A stretch of DNA of 64,000 nucleotides from Chromobotia macracanthus (taxonomy: Eukaryota > Chordata > Actinopteri > Cypriniformes > Botiidae): positions 14,876,001 to 14,940,000 of the forward strand of contig JAZGTH010000002.1 of assembly GCA_036877525.1 (NCBI GenBank), written 5' to 3'. Numbering within the stretch: position 1 is the first letter of the stretch; every line of letters begins with the position of its first letter. The position numbers were made by a program, and so were the translations under genes. The notes under the pieces are model-generated. The model was not told the DNA's origin, did not search any database, and saw nothing but the letters and a program-made list of their open reading frames with translations. This document shows positions 50,881 through 63,175 of this stretch, piece by piece.

Positions 50881-51378
50881 AATTACTCTGAGAGAGAAAT
50901 ATTTGAAGCTAAGGAAAGCTGTAGTTTGTATAACTACAATAATAACAGTTTAGGTCAGAGCGAGTTCCCTGTTTTCTCATGATGCATCTAAACCAAATCT
51001 GATATCACATCATGAGTTGATTATACAAGCAGAAAACTGTGTGATGCAGTTAAATGATAAAGTGATAAAGCATTTCACTAAACAGAGATGTTTTTAAAAC
51101 TACACATCAACACTTCACATACCTGTAGTGTTTCTTTAGAGAAATAACTTCAAGAAAAGACAAGAAACTACAAATGTGGTGATATTGTGTTTATTTATTT
51201 CAAATGTTTCTTCAGACAGTAATTTCTCCTGATCTACTGAGCACGGACGTCACAACACGTCTTAACAGTGTAAAACCAGTATTGTTGCCTTAATCGAAAT
51301 ATAACAATAATATTCCTCTATTACAAAATACCCTGCTATCATGATACAGCAACTCGAGTCAGACGTCATTAGTGTCCC

Positions 51379-51395
51379 CGCCACTAGAGGGCAGA
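51379..51395 (+). promoter_or_regulatory. CTCF-like motif, plus orientation
   Basis: CGCCACTAGAGGGCAGA contains CCACTAGAGGGCAG, a full match to the CTCF core. It lies between otud5 and the LRRN gene and faces right. Confidence 0.5.
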
Positions 51396-53200
51396 GTTGT
51401 ACTGATATATTTTATGCTTAACCTAAGGTGACATTTTCAACCATGAGAAACATCTTAAAAATGAGACATGAGTCTGAGCATCTTCAACATTTCACATGAG
51501 AGTGGACTACAAACATGCTAACTACAGATGTGTTGTGTCTCAACTCAATGCCCTAACACTACACTTCAGTGTAACAATATAAATCAAACATTTAACAGAA
51601 AAAAAGACAATCATTTTCAGTGCATAAATCAACAACTGAACATACAAATAAAGAAAATCAAGAAGCTGTTAAAACAGATAATGATAATTTCCCGTCACTG
51701 TCCATCGGAGCTAAATATAGCATAACATTGTATTGACTGTTTACAATGATGAGAGAGATATTAAATGTCTCATCTTTGGTTCAAAACATACATAAGTTAT
51801 TCAAAGGATAATCCTTGAAAAAAAACATCTTTTATTACATCAGAGTTTAATTTGGTTATATAGTATCAATCTCTGGACAGCTGTTTCAAGGTTAGCACCC
51901 TAAAAATACATAATCAAATATCCACACACGCAACAATGTCATTATTTGCTGAATATTGTTGGTTGAACCTGTTGGTCTTGGTTGAGGTCATGTAACAACC
52001 TTCATTTGTTCATAAATCTTTCACAACAACATACAAGCATGTTTTACATGACATGTACATGGTACAGCAAAATGCAGAAATCACACAGGTTTAATGTAAC
52101 ATGATCAGATGAGGAACTATTGTTTTTAGAGGGGAGAATTGGGGGCTGTGTATTTAAGTTATTTCCATTAGACAGGGAGAAAAAATAACACTGATTTATT
52201 CTCCACACACTCCTGTTACCCTGAACCCCACATCATGCTTTTAACAGACACAATTGTGTGAACATTGAGTCTGGCAACATGTTTAAATGAAAACTGAAGC
52301 AATTTCTCAGTAATGAAACCGCCAACCGCATGATGAGGTGCAGAACAGACTCCATTATTGGTCAACAGCGGCAACGGTGAAAAACTGCAAATGTCAGACA
52401 ACTGAACCCAATGATCGTTCCAGACTAATAATGATTTATTTGATATCAGATGTGGAATACAATTTCAGGACTAGTAAACAGAGTCGTAATCAAGCGCTCC
52501 TGAATAAACAGATATTTTAAGGGTGTATTAAAATGCAAGTTTAAAGATGAACAGCTGTGCAGGTGTGGGCCAGATATTAATTACATATGACAGCAAATTA
52601 ACAGCGACTTGGTAGCACCTGCTACCATTTGGTTTAGGTTTAATTTTTTATTACAATGCAAGTGATAGAATGTGACAGACTGAAGACAACTGGGGGCAAT
52701 GAGCACGTCTCCGTCACCTCACACACGTGTATTTTTAGAAATGAGAAAACTAGGAAGAAAACTCTCCTTTTAGCACCAAAATATCATGCAAAACTTCATG
52801 CAAAATCTCTGGAACCTGTGAAGCTGATGTCGCGTGATTTGATATGTGTGATGTGATATAAATAGCTTTGATCTGTGTTAGCATATTAGCTTGCTGAGCG
52901 CTGCTGTAATATGATTAAATTATACAAATGAACACATTTGCATGCTTAACGTTAAAGTATTCTTCGAAAATACAATGCAATGCAAAAGCATAGAATGTGT
53001 ATTGCTGCCCACATCCATTTTTCCTTTTGCTTTGCTAACAACATACAACAGCAACCAAGTGTGCTTGGTACTGAGAGGTACAGCCTAAAAATACACTGAT
53101 CTTTCACAATGACTTATTAATAATACATACTTGTCATTTATGTACAACACCGTACAGACACTGTCTCAAACGTCTCTTCTACCTGCTTTCTGTAGTGTGG

Positions 53201-55429
53201 CTACCACATGTATGTTTTGGAGGTGTCAATCTGTGAGTTTCGGGGGTCGATCGGCCCCTCTTTCTCTTTTTCAGTCTCGGTCTCCCAGAGGTTAATGAGA
53301 GGAGGATACAGCTCGTTCAGAGGGATGGAGGTGGTGTGCTGCATGTATTTCTTCAGAGAGTGGTGACAGGATTTCTGCTTCATGCGTCGGCCCATGTAGA
53401 ACACCAGCAGGGCCATGATGCATATGGCGAACATAGAGCCCATGACAGCTGCTAATGCTACACTGGTCGGCTGGGCAACCATCTCCACAGCAAAGCTTGC
53501 TTCTTTGGTGGTCACGTTGATGCAAGAGTGCTGGGTTTGCTCTGTGGCGGCCATGGTTAGGCAGACTTGGTACTCTGTGGATGGAAGGAGGTGGGTGAGG
53601 TTATACTCTTGGACATCTACGGGCACTGCTGCGGTGTAGCTAATCTGCGGATTGTCAATCTTAACAGTTGCGCTTAGCCACTTGGGTTGGGCCACCTCGT
53701 GGCTGGGGGAGGGGGCAGATGGGTGGACCTTCCATTCCAGCACCACGGACTGGGCATGAACAATTTTTGCCAGAACTATTAAGGATCCAGTGGCATTCAC
53801 CACCTCGTAATGACCACCACTATGATGTTCAGAAGGAAAGCTGCTTTTGTCAACGTACACAGAAACACTACGAGTGTCAGCCCCCTCTGCGTTCCAAGCA
53901 ACACACGTGTAGAGACCGGCATCTTCTCGTTCCACATGTGGTATCTCTAGAGCGCCTTGGTCTTGCATCCGGTGCTTCTTCTTAGTGCCTCCACCCTCGT
54001 TCAAGGAAACCACTTCAGAGGTGACTTTATCACCAGTGGGTGTCACCCAGTAAAACTGGGGTGCTGGATCAGCAACAGCCCAGCAGCTGAGGGTCAGAAA
54101 CTGGCCTATTGTGACGTTAAGCTGGGGAGGGAAGGCATGCTGAGAAATTAGAGGCAGGCAGGTATTGCCGGCCCTATTCCAGCTTGCTGAAACCACCTCC
54201 TGTATAGACTGGCCAACAAGATGTGGTGGGGAGGCACAGAGAGTTATTTGGGATTCTAAAAGTTTGAGACTCGATTGGTTGCCCAGCACCGGACCCCAGT
54301 TGGAAAGACAATCACACCTTAGTGGGTTGCTATGGAGACTGATTTCATCCATGCTGGGAAAAGCAGAAAAAATCTCGCGGGGCAATAGTGTGAGGTCGTT
54401 GTTATGGACCAGTAAGGTGCGCAAGCTGCGCATGTTTTGGAAAGCAGCACGGTCTATAAAGAACAGGTGGGGGTTGTTATAGAGCTCTAGTTTGGCCATC
54501 TGTGGAAGGTTGGAGAACGCACCTCTCAACACCGCCACAAGCTCCTCCATGTTGTTCAGACTGAGTTCTTCTAAGTGAGGAAAGTCATGAAAATCACCTT
54601 CCTGAATGTGGACAATGGGGTTCTTGTTGAGGTCAAGAAACTTGAGGCTGGGCAGAACTCCAAGGGCTTTTTTTGGAACAGCTGTCAGCTTGTTATCGAA
54701 GAATGAGAGGCTCTCAAGATACTCTAATCCCTGGAATGCACCCTCTGGGATTTCCCTGAGCCCCATCCCAGCTAACACCAGACTGTGCAATTTAGAAAGA
54801 GGGTGAAAGTTCATATCCTGCAGGCCAAGAATAGGGTTCTCCCCTATCATTAGAATCTCTAGATTGGGCAGGGCCTCAAACCAATGACTGTCTATCGCCA
54901 CAAGCTTGTTTGAGTTGAGATGAAGCCTCAGCAGGTTACCCAGGCCTGAAAATGCATTAGGGCCAATAGAGGAGATCTGATTATGGTTAATATAGAGCTC
55001 CTCTAAGTTGACTAGATCCCTCAGACACAAATCAGGCAGCTCTTTAATTCGATTTTCCTCAAGGTAGAGCGTGACCAGTTGGGTTAGATTACTCAAGCCC
55101 ACATCTTGGATCTGTGTGAAGTGGTTCTGTGAGAGATCCAGTTCCGTCAGATTGACCAGGCTCTGGAGTTCTGAGGTTACCCTGGAGATATTGTTGCTCT
55201 GAAGAAGCAGCACCTGAGTATCAGCTGATATATTACGTGGAATTCTGCTCAGATGGAGTTCGTTGCAGTCAACAGTCTTAGCCTGATGGTAGACTGACTG
55301 TGGCGTGTACCATGGGCGAGTCTCGCAGACACACTGGGCGGGGCAGAAGGGAACCGCAAGGGAACAACGACACACAGCCAAAACGAAACAGACTGCGAGC
55401 AGTGAGGTGGAAACGGCAGTTCTCTCCAT
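53201..55429 (-). CDS. Leucine-rich repeat neuronal protein, LRRN1-like
   Basis: Single-pass neuronal surface receptor of the LRRN family. The whole 742-aa protein is in one exon, as in its relatives (human LRRN1 716 aa). Order: signal peptide (about 1-25), Cys-rich N-cap CPAQCVCETRPWYTP, about twelve leucine-rich repeats (about 75-370), C-cap NPLRCDCLSNW, an Ig C2 domain with the Cys pair LSCWA...YTCVAWN, an FN3 domain with PVDVQEYNLTHLLPSTEY, a membrane helix (AAVMGSMFAICIMALLVFY) and a short tail. The tail SIPLNELYPPLINLWE and final DTSKTYMW match LRRN1 and not the tails of LRRN2 or LRRN3, as remembered. The LRRs are more diverged from mammalian LRRN1 than expected for a one-to-one orthologue, so it may be a teleost duplicate. 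It is not part of the mammalian Xp11.23 block. Confidence 0.9.
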   Translation of the reverse strand: MERTAVSTSLLAVCFVLAVCRCSLAVPFCPAQCVCETRPWYTPQSVYHQAKTVDCNELHLSRIPRNISADTQVLLLQSNNISRVTSELQSLVNLTELDLSQNHFTQIQDVGLSNLTQLVTLYLEENRIKELPDLCLRDLVNLEELYINHNQISSIGPNAFSGLGNLLRLHLNSNKLVAIDSHWFEALPNLEILMIGENPILGLQDMNFHPLSKLHSLVLAGMGLREIPEGAFQGLEYLESLSFFDNKLTAVPKKALGVLPSLKFLDLNKNPIVHIQEGDFHDFPHLEELSLNNMEELVAVLRGAFSNLPQMAKLELYNNPHLFFIDRAAFQNMRSLRTLLVHNNDLTLLPREIFSAFPSMDEISLHSNPLRCDCLSNWGPVLGNQSSLKLLESQITLCASPPHLVGQSIQEVVSASWNRAGNTCLPLISQHAFPPQLNVTIGQFLTLSCWAVADPAPQFYWVTPTGDKVTSEVVSLNEGGGTKKKHRMQDQGALEIPHVEREDAGLYTCVAWNAEGADTRSVSVYVDKSSFPSEHHSGGHYEVVNATGSLIVLAKIVHAQSVVLEWKVHPSAPSPSHEVAQPKWLSATVKIDNPQISYTAAVPVDVQEYNLTHLLPSTEYQVCLTMAATEQTQHSCINVTTKEASFAVEMVAQPTSVALAAVMGSMFAICIMALLVFYMGRRMKQKSCHHSLKKYMQHTTSIPLNELYPPLINLWETETEKEKEGPIDPRNSQIDTSKTYMW

Positions 55430-55523
55430 ACTGAGGATCTCTGGAGTGCGCCCAGTTGGTAGCCGACAGCTGGAGGGAAGAAGATCTCTACGAAATGGAA
55501 GACAGGAACTTTCTTATCCAGCC
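55430..55523 (-). other. 5' UTR part of the LRRN coding exon
   Basis: On the minus strand TTTTGCAG|GGCTGG gives a clear acceptor at 55525-55524, so the coding exon begins at 55523 with about 94 bases of leader before the ATG. This shows that at least one upstream noncoding exon exists. Confidence 0.6.
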
Positions 55524-56160
55524 CTGCAAAATGACAAAGAAAGAGGACACATAAATCATCCATTACTTGTGATGTCTGCCAAGAGATGTCGACATTAAAA
55601 AAGCTGTTCAGTCTAAAAGGAAAATTCTCTCATTGCTTAACTGCATGTCGATCCAAACCCAAAACAAAAGATGAATTTAAAAGAATCGTCATACGGCTTG
55701 TATCAATATCATAAGTTACAGTGACCAAATCTGTCAAGCTCAAAAAGGCAAAACAACTTGTGCTCTACATTCAGTCTTTTGAAGACGTACACACCAAATT
55801 TACATCATTATTCACTCTCTGGTCAAACCATTCCTGCAGTTTTGAAATAAAATATGGTGCCAATGACACCGGTTGGAGGTCAGAACCATGAAGTCTTTGG
55901 TTCTCTCATGACTAAATGACAAGACTTCAAACCTGTGCAACAGACACAGACACATTAAAAAAGCTGCACAGTAAGATGCGTGAATGACTTGATTTTCTGT
56001 GGGAAAGTGATTAAAATAGTTTTGATTAAAAATAGTTTCCGCTTGTGTGATCTGTTCATTACAAAAAGACTCAGAAAACAGAGTATGAGTTGTTTACAGA
56101 TTGTTTAATGACAGACTGGACACTGTACAGCATTACCATTATATGGGATACAGGAAATAC

Positions 56161-56227
56161 CTGAGTATATATATATATATGTTTAAATATAAACATATAT
56201 ATATATGTTTATATTTAAATATATAAT
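56161..56227. repeat. AT-rich palindromic repeat
   Basis: TATATATATATATGTTTAAA is followed by its inverted form TATAAACATATATATATATG and again TTTATATTTAAATATAT. It could form a cruciform or hairpin. Confidence 0.75.
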
Positions 56228-56985
56228 TTCTGCTTTCCTTGACATCACACAAGCACAAATCAAAGCATATATTGAAATAAATGCATGAATGAAATAAATA
56301 AACCTCCAGAACTGACGTTTTTAATATCCCACAATTTTCCACATGCTGCTCCTCTGCCAGTGCTCAAAGATCTCTCTGATAATTGATTATTCAGTCATCA
56401 ATCATTCTAGCCAAAGACGGAGCGATTGTTAGGAAGCATGCAACATCGTTGTGGCCCGTATGCAAGAATACACCTGCCAAACCCTGACAAACACATGAAA
56501 GAGCGGCACATCAAAACCTGCTTGTGCTGCATCGCTCGTCTCCACAACATCTCTCAGTAAATGTACGTCTGCCTGCAAGAACTGCAAGATCTTGTAACCA
56601 CTGAGTGTAACAGGCCTCAGAGGGGCTGTAACTGCACGGCTCAAACATCCACTGACTTCCTAATTCCAGACCAGAAGCATGTCAGACCTCAAGAGTGTTT
56701 AGCTCTGAGCATTTGGACCACTTTACAATGTGCTTACCACCAGCTGACAAATCGAATCTTAGGCCATAACAACCGAGACATCTGGCCTAAAAATAACCTA
56801 CATACAGTCCCACAGGAAAGAAAAATCATGAATGAGATCTCTTTAATCTATCAGTTATTTCTCTCAGACAGCAATGAAACTATATGGAGAGCAAATGGAA
56901 ACTTTTGCTAAGTCTTCTGTGTCTCAGATATTTCTCCTGAGAATAAGAGCCTGAAATCTCACATTGTGAGTCAAGTTCAAGTCAA

Positions 56986-57061
56986 GTTGAGCTTTTTTTT
57001 TTTTCCCCTTTTTTTGGGGGGCAAAAAAAGGAAAAAAAGGGGCTTCCCCCCCACACCCGCC

Positions 57062-57110
<49 letters not shown>
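56986..57110. repeat. Homopolymer-run patch with a 48-base poly(A)
   Basis: Consecutive runs of T, C, T, G, A, G, A, G, C and finally 48 A's (57063-57110). The text just before, TCAAGTTCAAGTCAAGTT, is the start of a common fish repeat. The patch looks unlike any other sequence in the window. Confidence 0.85.
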
Positions 57111-57112
<2 letters not shown>

Positions 57113-58405
57113 ACAATCGGGTCTTCTCCAGTTTTATGTCTCAAACTGAGCTCAGATTTGTCAAGTCTGCAATCAAGTCAATACTACTGAAGATTTCACT
57201 ATGAACTCAAACATTTCTCATCATATTTACCCAGATTATTTTAGCTACATTCTACATTCATTTTACAGCTTTATACTCTTAATGTATTTTGTTTCTATTT
57301 TTATTTCTTCTAAGCAATTTTAGGTGAAACATCTGAGACAAAATTGATACTTAAATGAAACACGACTGAGATCTCCACCAGATCTCCTGAGCTATAAATG
57401 AGCAACCTCTTATTTTAAATAGCCATAAAAGGCCACAAACATGTCAGGTTTCGGTCGTGGGTTCAGATGCGAGTGTTTGGTGATGGACTATCGTTTGATC
57501 CCTCACTACAGCAGGATCTGACGCATCACTGCCTGATTGCTGCTCAGGGCTAATGAGCTGAGCTGAACTGGCAGGAGGTGCGAGAACTGTGTATGTGTAT
57601 GCAGACCATGCTGCATGACTCAGAAACCACCAGAACATAAAAGAGCTACAATATGTCTTCTGTATACTGTATTCTACACGAAGATAAAGATCAACCAAAT
57701 TAAAGCAATCGTTCTGTCATCATTTATTCATGTCATTCAAACCAAAAGATTTGCTGAAAGTGAATGTGGACTCGGGCTGTCAGGCTTTCAAATGTCAATC
57801 CTGCCCTCTCCTCCAGCTCTCATATTATTAGGTGTGACGCATCATTTATAATACATTTAAGGTAATTTTCTGTCATTTTACAAGTCGCCAGCCCCAGTCG
57901 CCATTTACCTTCATTATAGGAGAAAGAGCAGCCACTATATTCTTCAATAAATTACCTTTTGTGTTACATGGAAGAAAAAGTTTGGAATGACATGAGGGAC
58001 TTTTTATTTTTAGGGGAACAGTTTCTTAAATTCGAACAAACAGTGTCACTGACTTCAGAAGTCTCTTTCAGTGACTTTCATTATCCGTGTTTATCACATA
58101 TGACAGATGTCAAATGAGATTTGATAAATGACAAGTGTTGCACAGACACAAAGTGACATGTATTGTGCACCAAAGGTAACAACAACTTTGTTCAAAGGAC
58201 ATCACTAAGAGGAACAAAGTTTTGTCTCGGGCTAACCACACATCCTGATCACACATTAGAACAGACTCACTGATGCAATGAGGCGCAACTTCCCTTCCTG
58301 TGATGTCATACACAAAATAAGACACCAACAAGCAGAGTGCACAGTTTGTTAAACCTTAATGTTGAATGAGTTTGTTCACTTCTAATGATAATGAATGTTT
58401 ATCAC

Positions 58406-58599
<194 letters not shown>

Positions 58600-60809
58600 T
58601 CTGCTTTTAATACATAGATGCCAGCTGCTTATTCCAGAGTCTCTGAGGGTCTTTGAATCTCCTCAGCCTGTGAAATGTGCTCTTGTGTGCAGTGATTGGC
58701 CTGTTCAATGTTCTCAGAACAAAGATGGAGCACTGACTCGTGCGCTCAGACTGCGCTGGCTCTGGAAATAAAAACATGAAGAATATTACCCCTCCCTCGC
58801 CCACCCCCATCCACTCTCTGATCTTCTCATGCACCGAACATAAATTAATTCCCCTGAGAGGGGTATTGAAGAGCGCAGAGATGAGACGGGGGTCCCTATC
58901 TTCTGTCTGCCACATGAGCCTCAAACATCAACAAGGTTTCGTGTTGTCACAATGTATCAGTGCATGTAAGTTCAGGAAATGAGCCAGACATTTTTAGAAT
59001 TGTTATTGTTCAATGTCATTACCAGTCCAGAAAAAGGAAAGATGGGATTTTGAAAACAGTGTCAGTGCTATATATTGTTCCTCACATTACCTGCACTCTT
59101 GTTAATCACTAAATCCCCAACACCACAATAACACAATAAGCCTGACACATACTGCACAAGGACACAAACTCCAGCTACATAATCTCAGTTTCACAGTTAC
59201 GTTGGGAAATGTGTCACAACACCTTGTTGCCACAAGGGCCACTGCAGTGGACATTAGCTTACACATTAACCTTATTACATATTACATTTTACTCCACTGT
59301 TCTAGCAGAAATATCTGCTTAAGTGGCAGCCATCTTGTTTCAGCCATCCTGCAGCGGCAGAGATCTGATGCCTCTCGCAGTGAGGAAAGGTATTTGAGTA
59401 TTTGGGAGTTGTTGAGAGGGAGGTGGTGGCTGCTCTGGCTCAGTGTGACACGACCAGCATGCCTGTCTGATCGAATTAGACAGCAGGACACTTGCTCAGG
59501 ACGTAACCCCCCCGGCCCTGTTCTCACAGCAGGAAATGGGCCACCTTGCCTGATGCCATGGCAACCTGACAGAAGAAGTAAAAAGAACCAACCTTTGGGG
59601 CTTCCTTTTACATATTTGTGAGGTTAAGAGAGAGAGTGCAAGCTTTACCTGAGTAAGTTGGTGAATCTGAAACATAAGTACACAGTTGAGAGAATACAGT
59701 AATGGGGCCCTACAGGACGAAACTCTGGATGAAACAGACTGAAATGTAATAGATGAGTTCACAAGAAGAACTAAAATCACTGAGGATTCTAGTGGGCTAA
59801 ATAGTCCAATTAATCTTGTTGTTATCAATTTTTAAAATAGAAAAAATGTAACATTTATTAAATGTTACCATTACATACCAATGAATCTGGGTTTTACTTT
59901 ATTATTATTAATATAATTTATTAGAATTACAGTAATGATACAAAATAATAATCAATAAAAATAATGAGCAGAAGCTATAATAAACACATGCGACATATAG
60001 ACGCTATTATTGCTAATATGTCATGTTACGCTAAAGTCTTACGTTACATTACATGAGAAAAAGAGCGAATGAGAGCAACAGGACAGAAGCTCTGGGTGGT
60101 AAATGTGGCACACTGGGACAGATGTTGATGAACTCAGTGCAATAAAAAGTTGCAGCATTATAAATGCACTGAATGGCTCACATTGTAATTTAAGAGAGAT
60201 TATCCAGCCAGCTGTCCACACGACTGCTGCAGGAAACTCACACTGGAGGTTTAAAAAACAATCTGATGCGCTGTAAACAAACAAGACTGTTGTGTTATAG
60301 GATTTAGGAGCTGCTCCAGTAAACCATAATCATATGAAAATATTCACTCTCGTGACTGTAAATCAAATCAAAGTGTAACAATGCAGAGCAAGACAGCAGC
60401 CGTGTGTCCTGCAGGTGTGAGGGAGTACAGCGGTGGTCAGAGATTAGGAGTGCGTGTAACTGATCACTCTCTGGGGCTAATCTCTCTTTTACAGCACTTT
60501 CCTTTTCATTTGCCATGCCTCAACACAGCCCTCACATCAGCAAACGTATTGGAGACGATAAAAAATTCATGCACGGGTTATTAATTATTGAGAGCCCTGC
60601 AGGCAGGTCTTTCATTTTCAGCCTGCTATTTGGTAAAATGGGAAAAAGTAGCTGTTAATTGGTGAGAAGGACGGATGCATCTGGGCCATCGCAATTTGTC
60701 AACACCTTGTGACCGCATGTCCTCTGCTGACCTTCTATTACCCTCTAACGTATTACCAACCTCAGCTACACCTGCCAGGTGCCGTCTGACTGCAAATCAG
60801 GTGGAAATT

Positions 60810-61080
60810 TCATTTTACATTTATGAATTTAACAGACACTTTTACCCAAAGTGATTTACAGTGCATTCAAGTTATCAATTCTTTTGTTATTATGTGTGTT
60901 CCCTGGGAATTGAACCCACAAACCTTAGTGCTGTTCATACATTGCTTCACCAGTTGTGTTCCTGTGGCTTAACTGGTTAGTATGTCAGTGGTATACAGGT
61001 TGTAGGGAACACACATACTGAAAAACTTCAATGCACTGTAAGTCTCTGGATAAAAGCATCTGCCAAATGTGTAACTGTAA
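60810..61080. repeat. Two tRNA-derived SINEs in inverted orientation
   Basis: The left half, read on the minus strand, has a B-box-like GGGTTCAATTCCCAGGGAAC and tail TGAATGCACTGTAAATCACT. The right half, on the plus strand, has an A-box-like TGGCTTAACTGGTTAGTATG, AGGGAACACACATACTG and tail TCTCTGGATAAAAGCATCTG. The two copies are head to head and could form a foldback of about 270 bp. Confidence 0.6.
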
Positions 61081-63047
61081 ACTGAGCGACAGGAACACAG
61101 CTTATGTCCATACCTCCTCAAACATCATTTGCAGTACAAACCGTTTCATTTACATAAATTTTGTCTATAACTAATATTCCATTCAAAAAGGCAAAAACAG
61201 TCATAATTCTACAATACTGACAGTCAGGACGTCTGGGTGATGCAGTAAATGAAAGGTGATGTGTTTAATGTTTAGGATGTTAAAACACAACAACATTCAG
61301 TCTGATGTACATCATACCTGTGAATCAGGCTGACAGAGTAACATTAATTTAACCAATGTAACGGGGGTCTATCAGAAACCTTTTTAAAACAAGCTTTATT
61401 TTTAAAACTCTGTTTGGTGATGTAGGTGGTGCAGAAATAACACATTTGATCTGAATATGGTGTTTACATGACATAACACACCTGTACTGGTCAACACTGC
61501 ATGCTTAGGGTGACGTGAGCCAGCACTTCATTTTATCATCGTAACATCAAGGGCTTTAATAAAAGTTGAAAATGTAAACTGGTGCAGCACTTAAATTAAA
61601 CAGCATGCATACTGAATCAAAGAAACACCAGCGTAAGCATTTCTGCAAGTAAAAAACCCTTAAAATTCAAAGCTTTCCTTTTTTCATGCCAATAAATGCA
61701 ATTGGAAGCCACACCAAGTTATTTAATGAATTACTGAGCTGCTAAATAAAAAGGAACAGTCCAAATATAAGGACCCTAAATTCATCCACACACACCTACT
61801 TAGCCATCTAACTGTCCACACACATGCTCGCACACGTACATGCACATGCACACTTATTGGTTTCATAAAAAACAGTGAACAGTAGTGTGTAAACAGAGCT
61901 GTGTGCTATTCAGAACTGAACTGAGACTGCCTCTGACATGCCAGTTTAATTACTCACTGAATTGAAAATTTTGATTGAAAAGGAAGTTTAAGAAATGTAT
62001 ATAACAGCTGTAAGTATAGCGTTTAGGAATACATTTCATTTCAAATGATGAATTATCCATAAACATGTAATCATAAGCATATTATTCACACATTTCTCTG
62101 AATTAAATCTGTATTAAGATTAAATTCCAATTCATCGTCCTGAAGCTCTTAACAACCTCTCCCTCCCTCTCTCGCTCGCTCTCAGACTGGACTCTTTTCT
62201 CTTTTTTTATCCTGTTTTTGCCCTTTAAAAGTGGAAATCTTTTTTGATTAGGAATATAACAGGAAGTGGATCAACAAGAAAGACAGAGAGGAAGAGAGTG
62301 AAAGAGATGAGGCGACCGAGACGAGCAGCGCTGGAGAGATGGAGATGAAAGCGTCTCTCTGAAGAAACAGACTTGCTCCAGAACAAATCCAAGAGATCTT
62401 TCATGATCATTTGTTCTGGACCACAAAAGACCTGATCACCACCCACAGCACTACTGCATTTATTTTGCCTCTCCAAACGAACGCATCTCTTCAGTGCATT
62501 ATGCAGAGCAGCCCTCTTCACTCAGGCTGGAGAAGCCCTCTGTGCATGCAGCGTGATCACTCACAGCTCAACCAACGCCAGGTGATTCCTGAACTTACAA
62601 TCACCTCCACTACAGCACTGTGAGATTCAGACTTTGTGAGTTCTTCATGTCACTTCTGGATGTGTGGGCCACATTTATTTTTATTGCAACTCTTGCACTG
62701 AAGCCCGATTAGGTTCTGTGTGAGTGATAACTTTCAACAGAGAATCAGCACAGCAGCTACTGTAAAAACACAGCTACAGTAATACATATCATCTTTAAAA
62801 ATACAGAAAGAGTTGACAAAGCTGCTTTCTGCAAACAAAGAAAAGACTGATTACTGCATGACAAGAACAATTATATGCAATTATATATTAGGTTGTGATT
62901 TCTACCCGATTCCTTTGCATGCAAATAGTGATGCATAAGTAAGTAGTGCACAAACAGTTTATTTCTATCAAAATTAAATAAATCAAGGTGGTGAACCACC
63001 GTGTCTTCATCGACCAAACGTGATCTGGCGCAGCACTGATTTCTTAC

Positions 63048-63175
63048 CCAATGCCGCGAACAACGCCAACGCGGCGTGTCAAGCTCCCGATCCGCCTCGA
63101 GAACGCCGCATCAATCCCACAGTTCACCTCGACAGCGTGACGCACAGCTTCCGCCGCTCAGACCTCTAAAGTGTT
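63048..63175 (-). promoter_or_regulatory. Candidate noncoding first exon and promoter of the LRRN gene
   Basis: A small CpG-rich island (63.02-63.16 kb) in AT-rich DNA. On its minus strand GGCATTGG|GTAAGAAAT is a near-perfect splice donor at 63047-63046. Read leftward it could splice to the acceptor at 55.52 kb. Upstream lie GCTTCCGCCG and no TATA box. The pairing is inferred. Confidence 0.4.

Larger units (their letters stand above)
50231..53200. other. Intergenic DNA and likely LRRN 3' UTR
   Basis: No coding exon recognised. It holds a GAAT microsatellite, a fish interspersed repeat at 50.69-50.88 kb and a CTCF-like motif at 51.38 kb. The right part, AT-rich with minus-strand AATAAA candidates such as 52200-52195, is probably the 3' UTR of the LRRN gene; its length is not determined. 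Confidence 0.5.
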
